DNA of 36,021 nucleotides from a virus (IMGVR_UViG_3300008339_000219:1-36021), one strand, 5' to 3'; positions 16,644 to 24,991 are shown, counted from the stretch's first letter. Notes: generated by a model from the sequence alone, not told the origin. Numbers and translations: made by a program.

Positions 16644-17785
16644 TAACATTTAGCAAGTTAGGCAAACATGGCAACTTAGGTAATCAGTTGTTTCAGATTG
16701 CTTCATTAATGGGTATAGCAGAAAAAACACTACATAAAGCAGTTATACCACAATGGCAATATAGGCAATACTTTGAAGGCTTACCCGATGAAATGAATAC
16801 AACAGGAAAATTAATTAATGAGGTTAATTTTCATTATGACCTCAATCAGTTTAACGAATTAGTAAAAGAGGGTAATTTTGACATATTGGGGTGGTTGCAA
16901 AGTGAAAAGTATTGGAATGATGCAACTATATTTAAACTAAAAGATTGTGAAAAATTAGAAACGCCTACAATCGGTTTAAGTGTACGCAGGGGTGATTATG
17001 TTGACAACCCTAACTATGTACTACTACAAATCAATTACTACTTAAATGGCTTATTACAATTCAATTTATCTGAATTTAACATCATTGTATTTTCAGACGA
17101 TATAGAATACTGCAAAATACATTTTAGCTGCCTTAATAACGTGCAATTTGCACAAGGCAACGCAATACAACAGCTTACTTTAATGAGTAAATGTCATGGG
17201 TTTGTAATTTCTAATTCAACCTTTAGTTGGTGGGGGGCTTATTTAGGTGAAGGAACTACTGTAAGACCTAACTGCTTATTTGATGGTGAATTATTTAGAA
17301 CGTCAAATAGTAAAGACTTTTACCCCGAAAAATGGCTAATACAAGAGTATGATAAAAAAATAGACTTGCAAGATGTTACGTTTATTATACCTGTAAAATA
17401 CGACCACCCACACCGAGAAGAAAATTTATTACTAAACATATTGCATTTGCAAAAGTATTTTGATACCAATATTATAGTGGGTGAAATCGGAAATCATTTT
17501 GAATGGTTAAGCAGTCATGTTAATTACGTCAACTTTGATTTGCCAAAGTTTCACAGAACTAAGATGTTAAACGAAATGACTTTATTAACTGATACTCCAA
17601 TAGTATTTAATTGGGATGCCGATATATTTATTTCACCTGTACAGATATGGCAGGCAGTTGATATGCTAAGAAGTGGTACTGATTTTGTTTACCCTTACGA
17701 TGGCAGGTTTGCACGAGTACCACGAAGCGAAAGAAAAACCATTGCTAAATACTTAGATGTTGGAATGCTTAAAGGAAAATATTAG
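16640..17785 (+). CDS. GT11 fucosyltransferase fused to an amber-truncated GT-A domain
   Basis: 381 residues. Residues 1-240 are a family GT11 alpha-1,2-fucosyltransferase: GNLGNQLFQ (11-19), VRRGDY (115-120, the GDP-fucose-binding HxRRxD-type motif), SNSTFSWWGA (191-200). Residues 241-381 start a second, GT-A-type enzyme (DVTFIIPVKYDHPHREEN) with its DxD in FNWDADIF (323-330). A TAG at 17783-17785 cuts this domain; the same frame resumes after GGT at the ATG 17789 with the missing acceptor half. It is either a nonsense mutation or readthrough. Confidence 0.85.
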   Translation: MITFSKLGKHGNLGNQLFQIASLMGIAEKTLHKAVIPQWQYRQYFEGLPDEMNTTGKLINEVNFHYDLNQFNELVKEGNFDILGWLQSEKYWNDATIFKLKDCEKLETPTIGLSVRRGDYVDNPNYVLLQINYYLNGLLQFNLSEFNIIVFSDDIEYCKIHFSCLNNVQFAQGNAIQQLTLMSKCHGFVISNSTFSWWGAYLGEGTTVRPNCLFDGELFRTSNSKDFYPEKWLIQEYDKKIDLQDVTFIIPVKYDHPHREENLLLNILHLQKYFDTNIIVGEIGNHFEWLSSHVNYVNFDLPKFHRTKMLNEMTLLTDTPIVFNWDADIFISPVQIWQAVDMLRSGTDFVYPYDGRFARVPRSERKTIAKYLDVGMLKGKY

Positions 17786-17788
17786 GGT

Positions 17789-18457
17789 ATGGATGGATTT
17801 ATAAGTGTGGGCGGTGCAATCGGATATTTAAAGAAATCATTTATCAATGCAGGCGGTGAAAATGAAAATTTTATAAGTTATGGGGCAGAAGATTTAGAGC
17901 GCAATTATAGATTTAAGACTTTAGGCTATGAAGTGGAAAGAGTTAAAGGTGCTTTGTATCACCTTGACCATGCCATTACTTTAGACAGTTCGAATAAACA
18001 CGAAGATTTTGAAGCCAATAAAAAAGAATATGAGAAAGTAAGTAAAATGAATAAGGCTGAATTAGCCGACTATGTGGCAACGTGGCAACTAAAAACAGAT
18101 AAAGAATTGAATAGAAAAAATTTAGTACCTTTAAATATTAAATTAAATAGCACAATGAAAATAACATTAAATAAAAAGTTTTACGGAAATACAGCAGTAT
18201 TGCAAGGCGTGAATATTAAGTTAGATGCAAACACGCCACAACATCATTTAGAAATATTGGCAGATAAAATGCCACATCTTGTAAATGTGGAATACGATGT
18301 TGAAGTAAAAAAAAAGCAAGAACTTTTGTGCGACAATTTCCAACAGCCTATTACATCAACCTTGACCGAGCCACCGAAAGAAGAAATAGTTTTGAACGAA
18401 GTATCGCAACCACAGCCATCAAAGCCGAAAGGCAGGAAGCCAAAGATGGCAAAGTAA
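17789..18457 (+). CDS. C-terminal half of the split glycosyltransferase, fused to a basic tail
   Basis: 222 residues in the same frame as the upstream gene. Residues 1-85 contain SVGGAIGYLKKSFINAGG, ENENFISYGAEDLERNYR and LYHLDH: the acceptor-side motif of GT7C/chondroitin-polymerase-type galactosyltransferases. Without the DxD half upstream this cannot be active alone. From MKITLNKKFYGNTAVLQG (ATG at 18155) the style changes to a small phage protein ending KPKGRKPKMAK, so a separate gene may start there. The last 130 bases also code in another frame for the GT25 start. Confidence 0.65.
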   Translation: MDGFISVGGAIGYLKKSFINAGGENENFISYGAEDLERNYRFKTLGYEVERVKGALYHLDHAITLDSSNKHEDFEANKKEYEKVSKMNKAELADYVATWQLKTDKELNRKNLVPLNIKLNSTMKITLNKKFYGNTAVLQGVNIKLDANTPQHHLEILADKMPHLVNVEYDVEVKKKQELLCDNFQQPITSTLTEPPKEEIVLNEVSQPQPSKPKGRKPKMAK

Positions 18458-18924
18458 TAGCTGGTAATCAATTCTTAAACCCTTTTGAATTGGGCTGTGT
18501 ATTTTCACATATAGAAGTTCTTGAAAAAGCCAAAGCACAACAATTACCATACGTGTTAATATTTGAAGACGATGTTACTTTTCCTTTAGATTTTGACTTT
18601 AGGTTTCAGCAATGTTTAAATGATTTACCCGAAGATTGGGATTTATTCTATTTATCTGGAACGCCTAAAAACACACCACAAAGAGTTACAAATAACGTCT
18701 GTAAAGTTGGCGGAATGTGGGGTACATTTGGCTACATGATTAGAGAAAGCGTTTACGATTTTATTTTAATGGAGTGGAAACGACAAAGGTTAACAGCCGA
18801 TAGTGCATTGATTAAAATTTCGGGGCTTTTAAATGTATATTGTGCAAAAAATAAACTAATTTCACACCAAAGCGGATATAGTTATATTGCTCAAAAAGAA
18901 AGACAAGTACAATGGCTGGAATAA
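18328..18924 (+). CDS. Glycosyltransferase family 25 (LOS-type)
   Basis: 198 residues from a GTG. The N-terminal AYYINLDRATERRNSFE, FELGCVFSHIEVLEKA and PYVLIFEDDV (FEDDV 79-83) are the classical GT25 signature of lipooligosaccharide galactosyltransferases; GMWGTFGYMI follows. Its first 130 bases overlap the preceding gene in another frame, so the conserved start is overprinted on the Pro/Lys-rich tail. The stop overlaps the portal start by 13 bases. It would add a hexose to a glycan of the host surface or virion. Confidence 0.82.
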   Translation: MRQFPTAYYINLDRATERRNSFERSIATTAIKAERQEAKDGKVIAGNQFLNPFELGCVFSHIEVLEKAKAQQLPYVLIFEDDVTFPLDFDFRFQQCLNDLPEDWDLFYLSGTPKNTPQRVTNNVCKVGGMWGTFGYMIRESVYDFILMEWKRQRLTADSALIKISGLLNVYCAKNKLISHQSGYSYIAQKERQVQWLE

Positions 18925-20252
18925 AAGGTAAAGTTTACAAATTTTTCAACAGAATAGTTGAAGTCTTAGACACTAAATCAACTAAGAAATGGATATTATA
19001 TGGATATGATAATCTATTTCCTAACAAGCTATTAAGATATATTAATGAAAGCGGAACTGCAAAGACGTGTACGGACAAAATAGCAGAATACATAGAAGCC
19101 GATGGATTTGTAGATGATACCACAAGTGCATACAAATTTAATGCAGACCAAAAAGGCGATGACTTTCTAACTGATATAGCGCAACAAGTATCAATATTTG
19201 GTGGCTTTGCATTGCTTGTAAAAAGAAACGCTTTTAATGAAGTAAAACAAGCCGAAGTGTTAAGCCTTGATAAGATAAGAAAGGACAAAGAAGAAAAAAA
19301 ACTATGGTACAACAAGAATGTAGGAACGGTACAGTATAAGGAAAACGAATGGTATGAGTACCCATTATACAACCCTAATGCAGTTAATGTATTTCAAACA
19401 TATCCACAGGGTGAGATAGCATATTTTTATAAAAAATCAGCAGACAACCCACACTACCCGATACCAAGTTATTATGCAGGTATTGAAGATGTAATCAGTA
19501 GTGCAGAAATAAGTAAAATGGATTTGGAGTTGGCATTAAATGGATTTATGCCGAGTTCATTAATTACTTTTATCGGAAACCCTAATCAAGAAATACCAGA
19601 TAGTCATGGCAAAACAGTTGATGACTACTGCGATGAAATTTTAGAAAGTTTTACAGGTGGCATTAAAGACAGAGATGGTTTAAGTGGCAGGTTTAGCTTG
19701 TTGAAATTATGGGCTTCAACAAAAGAAGAAGTGCCTGTTTTACAATCATTTGATGCCAAAGGAATATTAGAAGCAAGTAACGCCAAGCGTGAAATAATCA
19801 ATCGTGAAGTATGCAGGCTTTTTAAAGTGCCACCTGTATTAGTAGGATTTAGTGAAGCTACAATATTAGGTAATCAATTAGCTTTAGCCAACTCTCAAAA
19901 GGTTTTGATTGATACAGTAAACCCGATGCAAAGATTTATTACAGATAGCTTAAAAACTGTTTTTCCTGCAATGGACTTTACAATAAGTCAAAAACAACCT
20001 GTTGCAGTAGCTGATGCAGCGTTATTAAATACCTTAACAGAAGATGAAAAACGCAATATCTTCTGGGGCTTAGAGCCGATAGTAAGACAAGTGCCAAGTG
20101 AAGGGGATAAAATTCTTGAAATACTAAACAATCTTTCACCTTTATTGGCTACTAAGGTAATTGATTTGATACCTAAAGAAAAACTATTACCTGCATTAGG
20201 CATAGTGTCAGATAGCGAACTTCAAAAAACACAACAAAATGTTAATCAATAA
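18912..20252 (+). CDS. Portal protein
   Basis: 446 residues. It forms the dodecameric DNA gate at the head vertex. The typical wing and stem region is followed by EIINREVCRLFKVPPVLVGF and EATILGNQLALANSQ, the conserved helix-turn of HK97-type portals. Its place is unusual: normally it follows terL, here it lies 13 kb downstream and after the capsid and glycan genes. It overlaps the GT25 gene by 13 bases and the next by 14. Confidence 0.88.
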   Translation: MAGIKGKVYKFFNRIVEVLDTKSTKKWILYGYDNLFPNKLLRYINESGTAKTCTDKIAEYIEADGFVDDTTSAYKFNADQKGDDFLTDIAQQVSIFGGFALLVKRNAFNEVKQAEVLSLDKIRKDKEEKKLWYNKNVGTVQYKENEWYEYPLYNPNAVNVFQTYPQGEIAYFYKKSADNPHYPIPSYYAGIEDVISSAEISKMDLELALNGFMPSSLITFIGNPNQEIPDSHGKTVDDYCDEILESFTGGIKDRDGLSGRFSLLKLWASTKEEVPVLQSFDAKGILEASNAKREIINREVCRLFKVPPVLVGFSEATILGNQLALANSQKVLIDTVNPMQRFITDSLKTVFPAMDFTISQKQPVAVADAALLNTLTEDEKRNIFWGLEPIVRQVPSEGDKILEILNNLSPLLATKVIDLIPKEKLLPALGIVSDSELQKTQQNVNQ

Positions 20253-20787
20253 ATCAGATTTAAAAACATACGTACAGTTTAGCGATAATATCGAAGATAG
20301 GTTGATTGACTTTCATATTAAGTTAGTGCAAGAAACTATTATAGAGCCGTTATTAGACCCTATTATGTTTGCTAATTTAGAACAAGTAGTTAGCAATCCA
20401 TCAAACACCTATCCTGAATTAGCGGAACTATTTGAAGATTATATAAAGGCATGGATTTGTAACAAGACAATCTATTCATTCTATTCACAGCATGGCATAA
20501 ATGTTACTCAATATGGAATTAGAGTAATGAATGAAGATACAAGCCAGCCTATTGCTCCAGAAGATAGGGCTATGTTATTACAAACCGTTAAGAATAACGC
20601 CAATGCTTATTGGTTAAGACTTGATAAAAAAATGTCAGATGATAACTATACCTATGATGGCATTACTTACAACAATGACAACTGCAATAACAATAAAGGC
20701 GTGAACGTGGGTATGAAAAGAGTATCAAGGGTAGGTAAAAGATTTAACCCATTTAACGATAACAGCGAAAATTATAAATATCTATGA
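20239..20787 (+). CDS. Head-tail connector
   Basis: 182 residues, helical, between portal and neck protein: KTYVQFSDNIEDRLIDFHIKL split over two helices, TYPELAELFEDYIKAWICNK, then an Asn/Asp-rich C-terminus (NNDNCNNNKG). The helical bundle and position match gp6/gp15-type head-completion proteins and a family frequent in Bacteroidetes phages. Overlaps the portal by 14 bases; ATGA with the next gene. Confidence 0.7.
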   Translation: MLINKSDLKTYVQFSDNIEDRLIDFHIKLVQETIIEPLLDPIMFANLEQVVSNPSNTYPELAELFEDYIKAWICNKTIYSFYSQHGINVTQYGIRVMNEDTSQPIAPEDRAMLLQTVKNNANAYWLRLDKKMSDDNYTYDGITYNNDNCNNNKGVNVGMKRVSRVGKRFNPFNDNSENYKYL

Positions 20788-22859
20788 CATATCAAGACGT
20801 TGTAAATATTATACGTGATGCCGCTAACTTTGTAAACCCTAATGGCTACTTTGTACATGGCAGAAAAAGCGATGGTAGTTTAGACTACAATCAATCAACG
20901 CCACATATTATATTATTAGAACCACAGCCAAACACTTCAATAAATAACAATAGCTTTTTTGAAACCACTATTTTCCCGATAATCTTTGTAACACAAGATA
21001 GCCCCGAAAGCACTAATGTAGAAAGGGAAAACTTGAAACAAGAAATGTATCTGTTGTCAAGAAAATTATTATCAAAGATTGATGAACAGCCATTACTTCA
21101 ACAAGTACAATATACAGGAGGGCAGCCCGAAATAAGACAATTAAGTGGAACTTTAACAGGCTTTAGTTATTCATTACAAGTTAGTTATCCTTTAAGCGAG
21201 TGTAGCTTAGATTTAGATTTGCCACCGACAATAAAACTATTTGCAACACAAACAAGCGTAAATGCAGGTAGCACAATTCAAATAGGTTGGATCGCTGAAA
21301 ACGTAAACACCGTTAACATTACACCATTTGGAGTATTGCAGGGGCAGTTTGGCTTTGTAAATACAGTAGTAAATGCCGAAACTACTTATGTAGGTACAGC
21401 AACCAATTCAGCAGGAACGGCAACAGATAGCATTACCATAGAAATAGCAGGGGTATGCGATGATGCAACGGCAGTCATTAAGGATAGTTTAGGCAATGTA
21501 TTAAAAACCGAAAACATACCAAGCGGAACAAGTGAAGACATTACGATTAACAATAGTGTAGCAATAATAAAAGACACGGCAGGTAACGTTCTTTTAACCG
21601 AGCAAATTTTAGCAGAAGAAACCGAAGATATACAAGTAGGCAATACTACGGTTCAGCTAAGAGATAGTGACGGTAATAACATAGGTGGAGTAAATAGTTA
21701 CTTAGCACAAAGTAACAATAATTTAAGCGCACCCGATGGAACGGTAACGGTAAGAAATACCACACCTACAACATTGGCTACCCAAGCGGTTAGAAGTAAC
21801 GGAACTGCAACAGTTACTTTGAATGATATTACGTTGACTATAAACGACCAAAACGGTAACAATTTATCAACTTCAAGCGAAAAGGCAGGGGTTAATATTA
21901 CTAAGGTAGTAAATGTAAATACTGCTTTAGCCTTAACCATTGCAGCATCTACTACTACACCTGTAACAAATCAATCAATCAATTTTACAGGCGGTTGCAC
22001 TAATGGAACACCTACTAATTGGCGTTGGGACTTTGGCGATGGCACTTCATCAACATCGCAAAACCCAAGTAAGGCTTATAGATATGCAGGGACATATACG
22101 GTTGTATTAAGCGCAACTGATGGCACGAATGATGGCTATGTAGTATTCGCTTCATCTATTACTGTTACTTTACAAACATTGTTTTCAACTAATTTACAAC
22201 AATATAATGAAGCTGGAATAGGCGCAACCCCAAGCAACATGACTTTAGTTAGTGGGGCAATATCGCAATGGAATGATAGTAGTAGCAACGGATTTAATTT
22301 AACACAAGGAACGGCAACAAATAGACCCACATATTTATTTCCTGCAATAATAGCCAATGGAATAAGTTATGGTGCAGCAGCCTTAGATGGCACAAATGAC
22401 TTATTGCAAAACACATCAGCAGGATTTACGAGGGCAACAGGTAGTTTTGAAATTTTATTTTTTAGAAAAAAAAGATTAAACACAACAGAAGTATATACGG
22501 AGGCAACAACAAGCAATTTTTATGAAACATTTTCTTTAGGAAATAATTCTAACATTGGGCTTTTTAATGGTAGTCTATCAACAAACAGTTTAGGGTTTCC
22601 AATTAACGAATATTTTATACTTCAGGTGCATTGGAATGGTGCAAGTTCATACGTTCAAATAAACGAATTAAGCAGATATACTATACCTAATAACATAGGC
22701 ACTAATTCAAGTGTAGGGTCAACAATAGGGGCAACATTTGCAGGTTCATCTAATTCATTAATTGATGTCGTTGAACACTATGTTTATAGTTCCAAACCAA
22801 GCGATACCGACATCACAACTATTATCAACCGTTTAAAATCAAAGTTTGGGTTATGGTAG
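20784..22859 (+). CDS. Neck/tail-completion protein with Ig-like, PKD and lectin-like domains
   Basis: 691 residues. Residues 1-140 look like a tail-completion protein (helices then SGTLTGFSYSLQVSYPL), fitting its position after the connector. Then come an Ig-like domain (about 148-222), two or more short beta repeats with the pattern AxIKDxxGNVLxTE (about 229-300), a PKD domain (about 383-465, WDFGDGTSS at 415-423) and a ConA/LamG-like region (about 466-691). Such added domains bind carbohydrate, so this copy probably decorates the neck with an adhesin. The fusion is unusual for a connector-side protein. Confidence 0.8.
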   Translation: MTYQDVVNIIRDAANFVNPNGYFVHGRKSDGSLDYNQSTPHIILLEPQPNTSINNNSFFETTIFPIIFVTQDSPESTNVERENLKQEMYLLSRKLLSKIDEQPLLQQVQYTGGQPEIRQLSGTLTGFSYSLQVSYPLSECSLDLDLPPTIKLFATQTSVNAGSTIQIGWIAENVNTVNITPFGVLQGQFGFVNTVVNAETTYVGTATNSAGTATDSITIEIAGVCDDATAVIKDSLGNVLKTENIPSGTSEDITINNSVAIIKDTAGNVLLTEQILAEETEDIQVGNTTVQLRDSDGNNIGGVNSYLAQSNNNLSAPDGTVTVRNTTPTTLATQAVRSNGTATVTLNDITLTINDQNGNNLSTSSEKAGVNITKVVNVNTALALTIAASTTTPVTNQSINFTGGCTNGTPTNWRWDFGDGTSSTSQNPSKAYRYAGTYTVVLSATDGTNDGYVVFASSITVTLQTLFSTNLQQYNEAGIGATPSNMTLVSGAISQWNDSSSNGFNLTQGTATNRPTYLFPAIIANGISYGAAALDGTNDLLQNTSAGFTRATGSFEILFFRKKRLNTTEVYTEATTSNFYETFSLGNNSNIGLFNGSLSTNSLGFPINEYFILQVHWNGASSYVQINELSRYTIPNNIGTNSSVGSTIGATFAGSSNSLIDVVEHYVYSSKPSDTDITTIINRLKSKFGLW

Positions 22860-23071
22860 CAGGATTATTATTTGATAGCATAGAAGACTTTAATGTAGTT
22901 AATGACAGAGTAACGGTAGCAGCTAAACAGGTTTACGAATTAGATAATTATTCGTTACCAGTAGAAGTCAATGGAAAATACTTCATGCAAGTCGTTATGG
23001 GTTATGAGCAATTCTTTACCGAAGAAGAACTTAATAGTTTAGTTGATTACTTTGAAATAAAAAACGCCTGA
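22853..23071 (+). CDS. Small acidic protein after the decorated neck gene
   Basis: 72 residues, acidic, with LFDSIEDFNVVNDRVTVAAK and EEELNSLVDYFEIK. Not recognised. It overlaps the preceding stop by seven bases in another frame, and its own stop lies in the next hairpin (23065-23090). Possibly a tail accessory protein. Confidence 0.6.
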   Translation: MVAGLLFDSIEDFNVVNDRVTVAAKQVYELDNYSLPVEVNGKYFMQVVMGYEQFFTEEELNSLVDYFEIKNA

Positions 23072-23090
23072 TATTTCACAACAGCAGGCG
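23065..23090 (+). repeat. Hairpin, first of a tandem pair
   Basis: CGCCTG (23065-23070) pairs perfectly with CAGGCG (23085-23090); the loop contains TCACAAC. It is followed by ATTAACTAAAACCTAAAATC. The same order occurs again at 23151. No T run, so termination is doubtful. Confidence 0.5.
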
Positions 23091-23150
23091 ATTAACTAAA
23101 ACCTAAAATCAACAATTATGAATAAACTTGTGTAAGGCAAAGATAAATAA

Positions 23151-23181
23151 AAAACCCCACATTATCACAACGTAGGGTTTT
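23151..23181 (+). terminator. Hairpin terminator, second of a tandem pair
   Basis: AAAACCCCAC pairs with GTAGGGTTTT around a loop that again contains TCACAAC, followed by TTAACTAAAAACAAAATC as after the first hairpin. The T run is four long. It separates the virion operon from the lysis genes. The 178-base gap (23072-23249) holds no other gene that I can support, only short ATG frames of under 15 codons. Confidence 0.5.
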
Positions 23182-23249
23182 AACTAAAAACAAAATCCAT
23201 GAAACATGAAAGGAACAAAAATAATGATAAATAGTTAAATAAGATTAGT

Positions 23250-23630
23250 ATGAGAAAGCATCAAAGTACATTCCTTTACAACGTAGCCAAACTTATTGTT
23301 TACGCCTACGATGTGTTAAAATTAGAATTAACAGGTGGTGAATTATATCGCACACAAGACCAACAAAACTTGTACATAAGACAGGGCAAAAGCAGGGCGA
23401 GTAGAAGTTTGCACCAAGATAGACTTGCAATTGATTTAAACCTTTTTAAAGACACGAATAATGACGGTGTAAAAGACTATGTAACTGATACAGCAAGTTA
23501 CAAAGCATTGGGTGATTATTGGGTAAGTTTGCACCCTATGAATAGGTGGGGCGGTGATTGGGACAAAGATGGTGATTTCAAAGATGAAAGATTTTTAGAT
23601 GGAAACCATTTTGAAATGAAAATAAACTAA
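23250..23630 (+). CDS. Endolysin, M15 peptidase
   Basis: 126 residues. The zinc site is visible as SLHQDRLAID (53-62, H55 and D62) and GNHFE (118-122, H120). GGDWDKDGDF gives the loop seen in VanY/T5-endolysin-type L-alanyl-D-glutamate or D,D-peptidases. It cuts peptidoglycan cross-links or stem peptides at lysis. It has no signal peptide, so release depends on the holin two genes downstream. Length is normal for M15 phage endolysins. Confidence 0.88.
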   Translation: MRKHQSTFLYNVAKLIVYAYDVLKLELTGGELYRTQDQQNLYIRQGKSRASRSLHQDRLAIDLNLFKDTNNDGVKDYVTDTASYKALGDYWVSLHPMNRWGGDWDKDGDFKDERFLDGNHFEMKIN

Positions 23631-23635
23631 ATTTG
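23609..23635 (+). promoter_or_regulatory. Possible promoter of the fibre-like gene
   Basis: TAAATTTG (23628-23635) is a perfect -7 box 13 bases before the ATG, but TTTTG (23609-23613) is only 14 bp upstream, short of the usual 17-23. Confidence 0.35.
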
Positions 23636-23648
23636 CAAAAAAAGAAAA

Positions 23649-24560
23649 ATGAAAAAAGTATTATTAGCACTATTTATTTTGATTGGTTTGAGTGTAAACG
23701 CTCAATTCATAAACACAGGTGGCGAAACATTTAGAAGCATTTATGAGTTCAAATTTGATAGACGTTATCAACCCGACACGTCTATAAACGTAATGATAAG
23801 GGGTAGAGATACCACAGGAGTAGGTTTTTTGTTGCTTAACGCAAGAGATACTACTTCAATGTTTCAGATTAGAGATACAGCGTTTCTTTCTACCACAGCA
23901 AGGGCGTGGAAATTCAAGCCTGAATTGCCTTTTAAATTAAGCAATTCTATTCCTACTAATAGTATTTTATATAAAGATACAAGCGGGTTTATAAACTCAA
24001 CAGATTATAAATATTTAGAATTTACAAATAATAAACTACTTGCAATATTTGATAGCTCTAATAATTATTTCACAGGACTTGTTTCAAATGAACGAGAAAC
24101 AAGATTATATAGGCAAACTCCTGACAGCACTACATTTGTACAAATAAATGGCGATGGTATAAAATTTGAGTATGCATTTGATAGTGCAGGATTTCTTAAA
24201 ACTAAATATTTATTTCCCTTAGACACAGGAAGTATAGGGCAATCATTAGTTGTTGCCACAAATGACGGCAATGGCAACACTACTTTAGAATGGGCAAACC
24301 AAATACTAAAAGCAAGCGCAACACTTAATTTTGGAAGTATTGGTGCACATGCTTATGAAGATTTAACAGTAACGGTAACTGGCGCAAGCGATGGTGATGT
24401 AGTAAGCATAGGTGTACCAAATGCAGCAGCAGTAGCAGACGCTTCATATTTTGCATGGGTAAGTGCAGCCGATACCATTACAATAAGATGTTTTAATATA
24501 GATGGTGGCACTATTAACCCACCAAGTGCATTATTTAAAGTAAAAGTATTTAAAGATTAG
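23649..24560 (+). CDS. Fibre-like protein with a signal peptide
   Basis: 303 residues. A clear signal peptide (KKVLLALFILIGLSVNAQF, cut after NA at 18) is followed by a beta-rich stalk full of DTT and DTS turns. The C-terminal 75 residues (ASATLNFGSIGAHAYEDLTV..., ending ALFKVKVFKD) are the trimeric head domain common to phage tail fibres. Secretion of a virion protein to the periplasm is odd, yet signal-bearing tail-like proteins occur in Bacteroidetes phages. It sits between endolysin and holin. TAG stop, next ATG in the same frame. Confidence 0.7.
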   Translation: MKKVLLALFILIGLSVNAQFINTGGETFRSIYEFKFDRRYQPDTSINVMIRGRDTTGVGFLLLNARDTTSMFQIRDTAFLSTTARAWKFKPELPFKLSNSIPTNSILYKDTSGFINSTDYKYLEFTNNKLLAIFDSSNNYFTGLVSNERETRLYRQTPDSTTFVQINGDGIKFEYAFDSAGFLKTKYLFPLDTGSIGQSLVVATNDGNGNTTLEWANQILKASATLNFGSIGAHAYEDLTVTVTGASDGDVVSIGVPNAAAVADASYFAWVSAADTITIRCFNIDGGTINPPSALFKVKVFKD

Positions 24561-24563
24561 TAT

Positions 24564-24821
24564 ATGGAGAAATTAACAAGTTTTTTAAAAGCCTTTCCAA
24601 AGTCATTGACAAGAACAATATTAGCCTTTATATGGACTTTCGCAGCAATAGGGTACGTTTATTTAATTACTGTTAAACAAATACCCGAAAGCAACATCAG
24701 AATAGTTGATACCGTTTTAGGCTTTATATTGGGAACAATAGTGGCAACTATTATAAATTATTTCTTTGGCTCAAGTCAAGGTTCAGCAGAAAAAAACGAA
24801 CTTTTAAAAAATAAAGAATGA
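24564..24821 (+). CDS. Holin
   Basis: 85 residues with two membrane segments (about 17-36 and 48-68), a short loop containing IPESNIR, and a charged tail (GSSQGSAEKNELLKNKE). GFILGTIVATIINYFFGSSQ is the usual C-terminal signature of small phage holins. It sets lysis timing by opening the inner membrane for the M15 endolysin. Ends in ATGA with the next gene. Confidence 0.8.
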   Translation: MEKLTSFLKAFPKSLTRTILAFIWTFAAIGYVYLITVKQIPESNIRIVDTVLGFILGTIVATIINYFFGSSQGSAEKNELLKNKE

Positions 24822-24991
24822 AAGACCTATTCACTACTTTAGGCATAGATGTAACTGTGTTATGCCTTGTTATATTTGGCGACATCGAAGCCCTATTTAA
24901 AATTATTTTATTAGCAGTAACTATTGTTTACACATTGTTTAAACTTCTAAACGAATACAAAAAGTATGAGAATTCAAAAAATGAACATTAG
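24818..24991 (+). CDS. Small membrane protein of the lysis module
   Basis: 57 residues, starting in ATGA with the holin. One or two hydrophobic stretches (about 12-20 and 28-44) and a polar tail (LNEYKKYENSKNEH). It may be an antiholin or second holin; the sequence does not decide. It overlaps the lipoprotein gene. Confidence 0.55.
   Translation: MKDLFTTLGIDVTVLCLVIFGDIEALFKIILLAVTIVYTLFKLLNEYKKYENSKNEH

Noticed and set aside
15832-18924. Glycan genes as a host contamination or chimeric assembly
   Set aside because: Base composition, promoterless overlapping starts and stops, and coupling to the portal gene are continuous with the phage operon.
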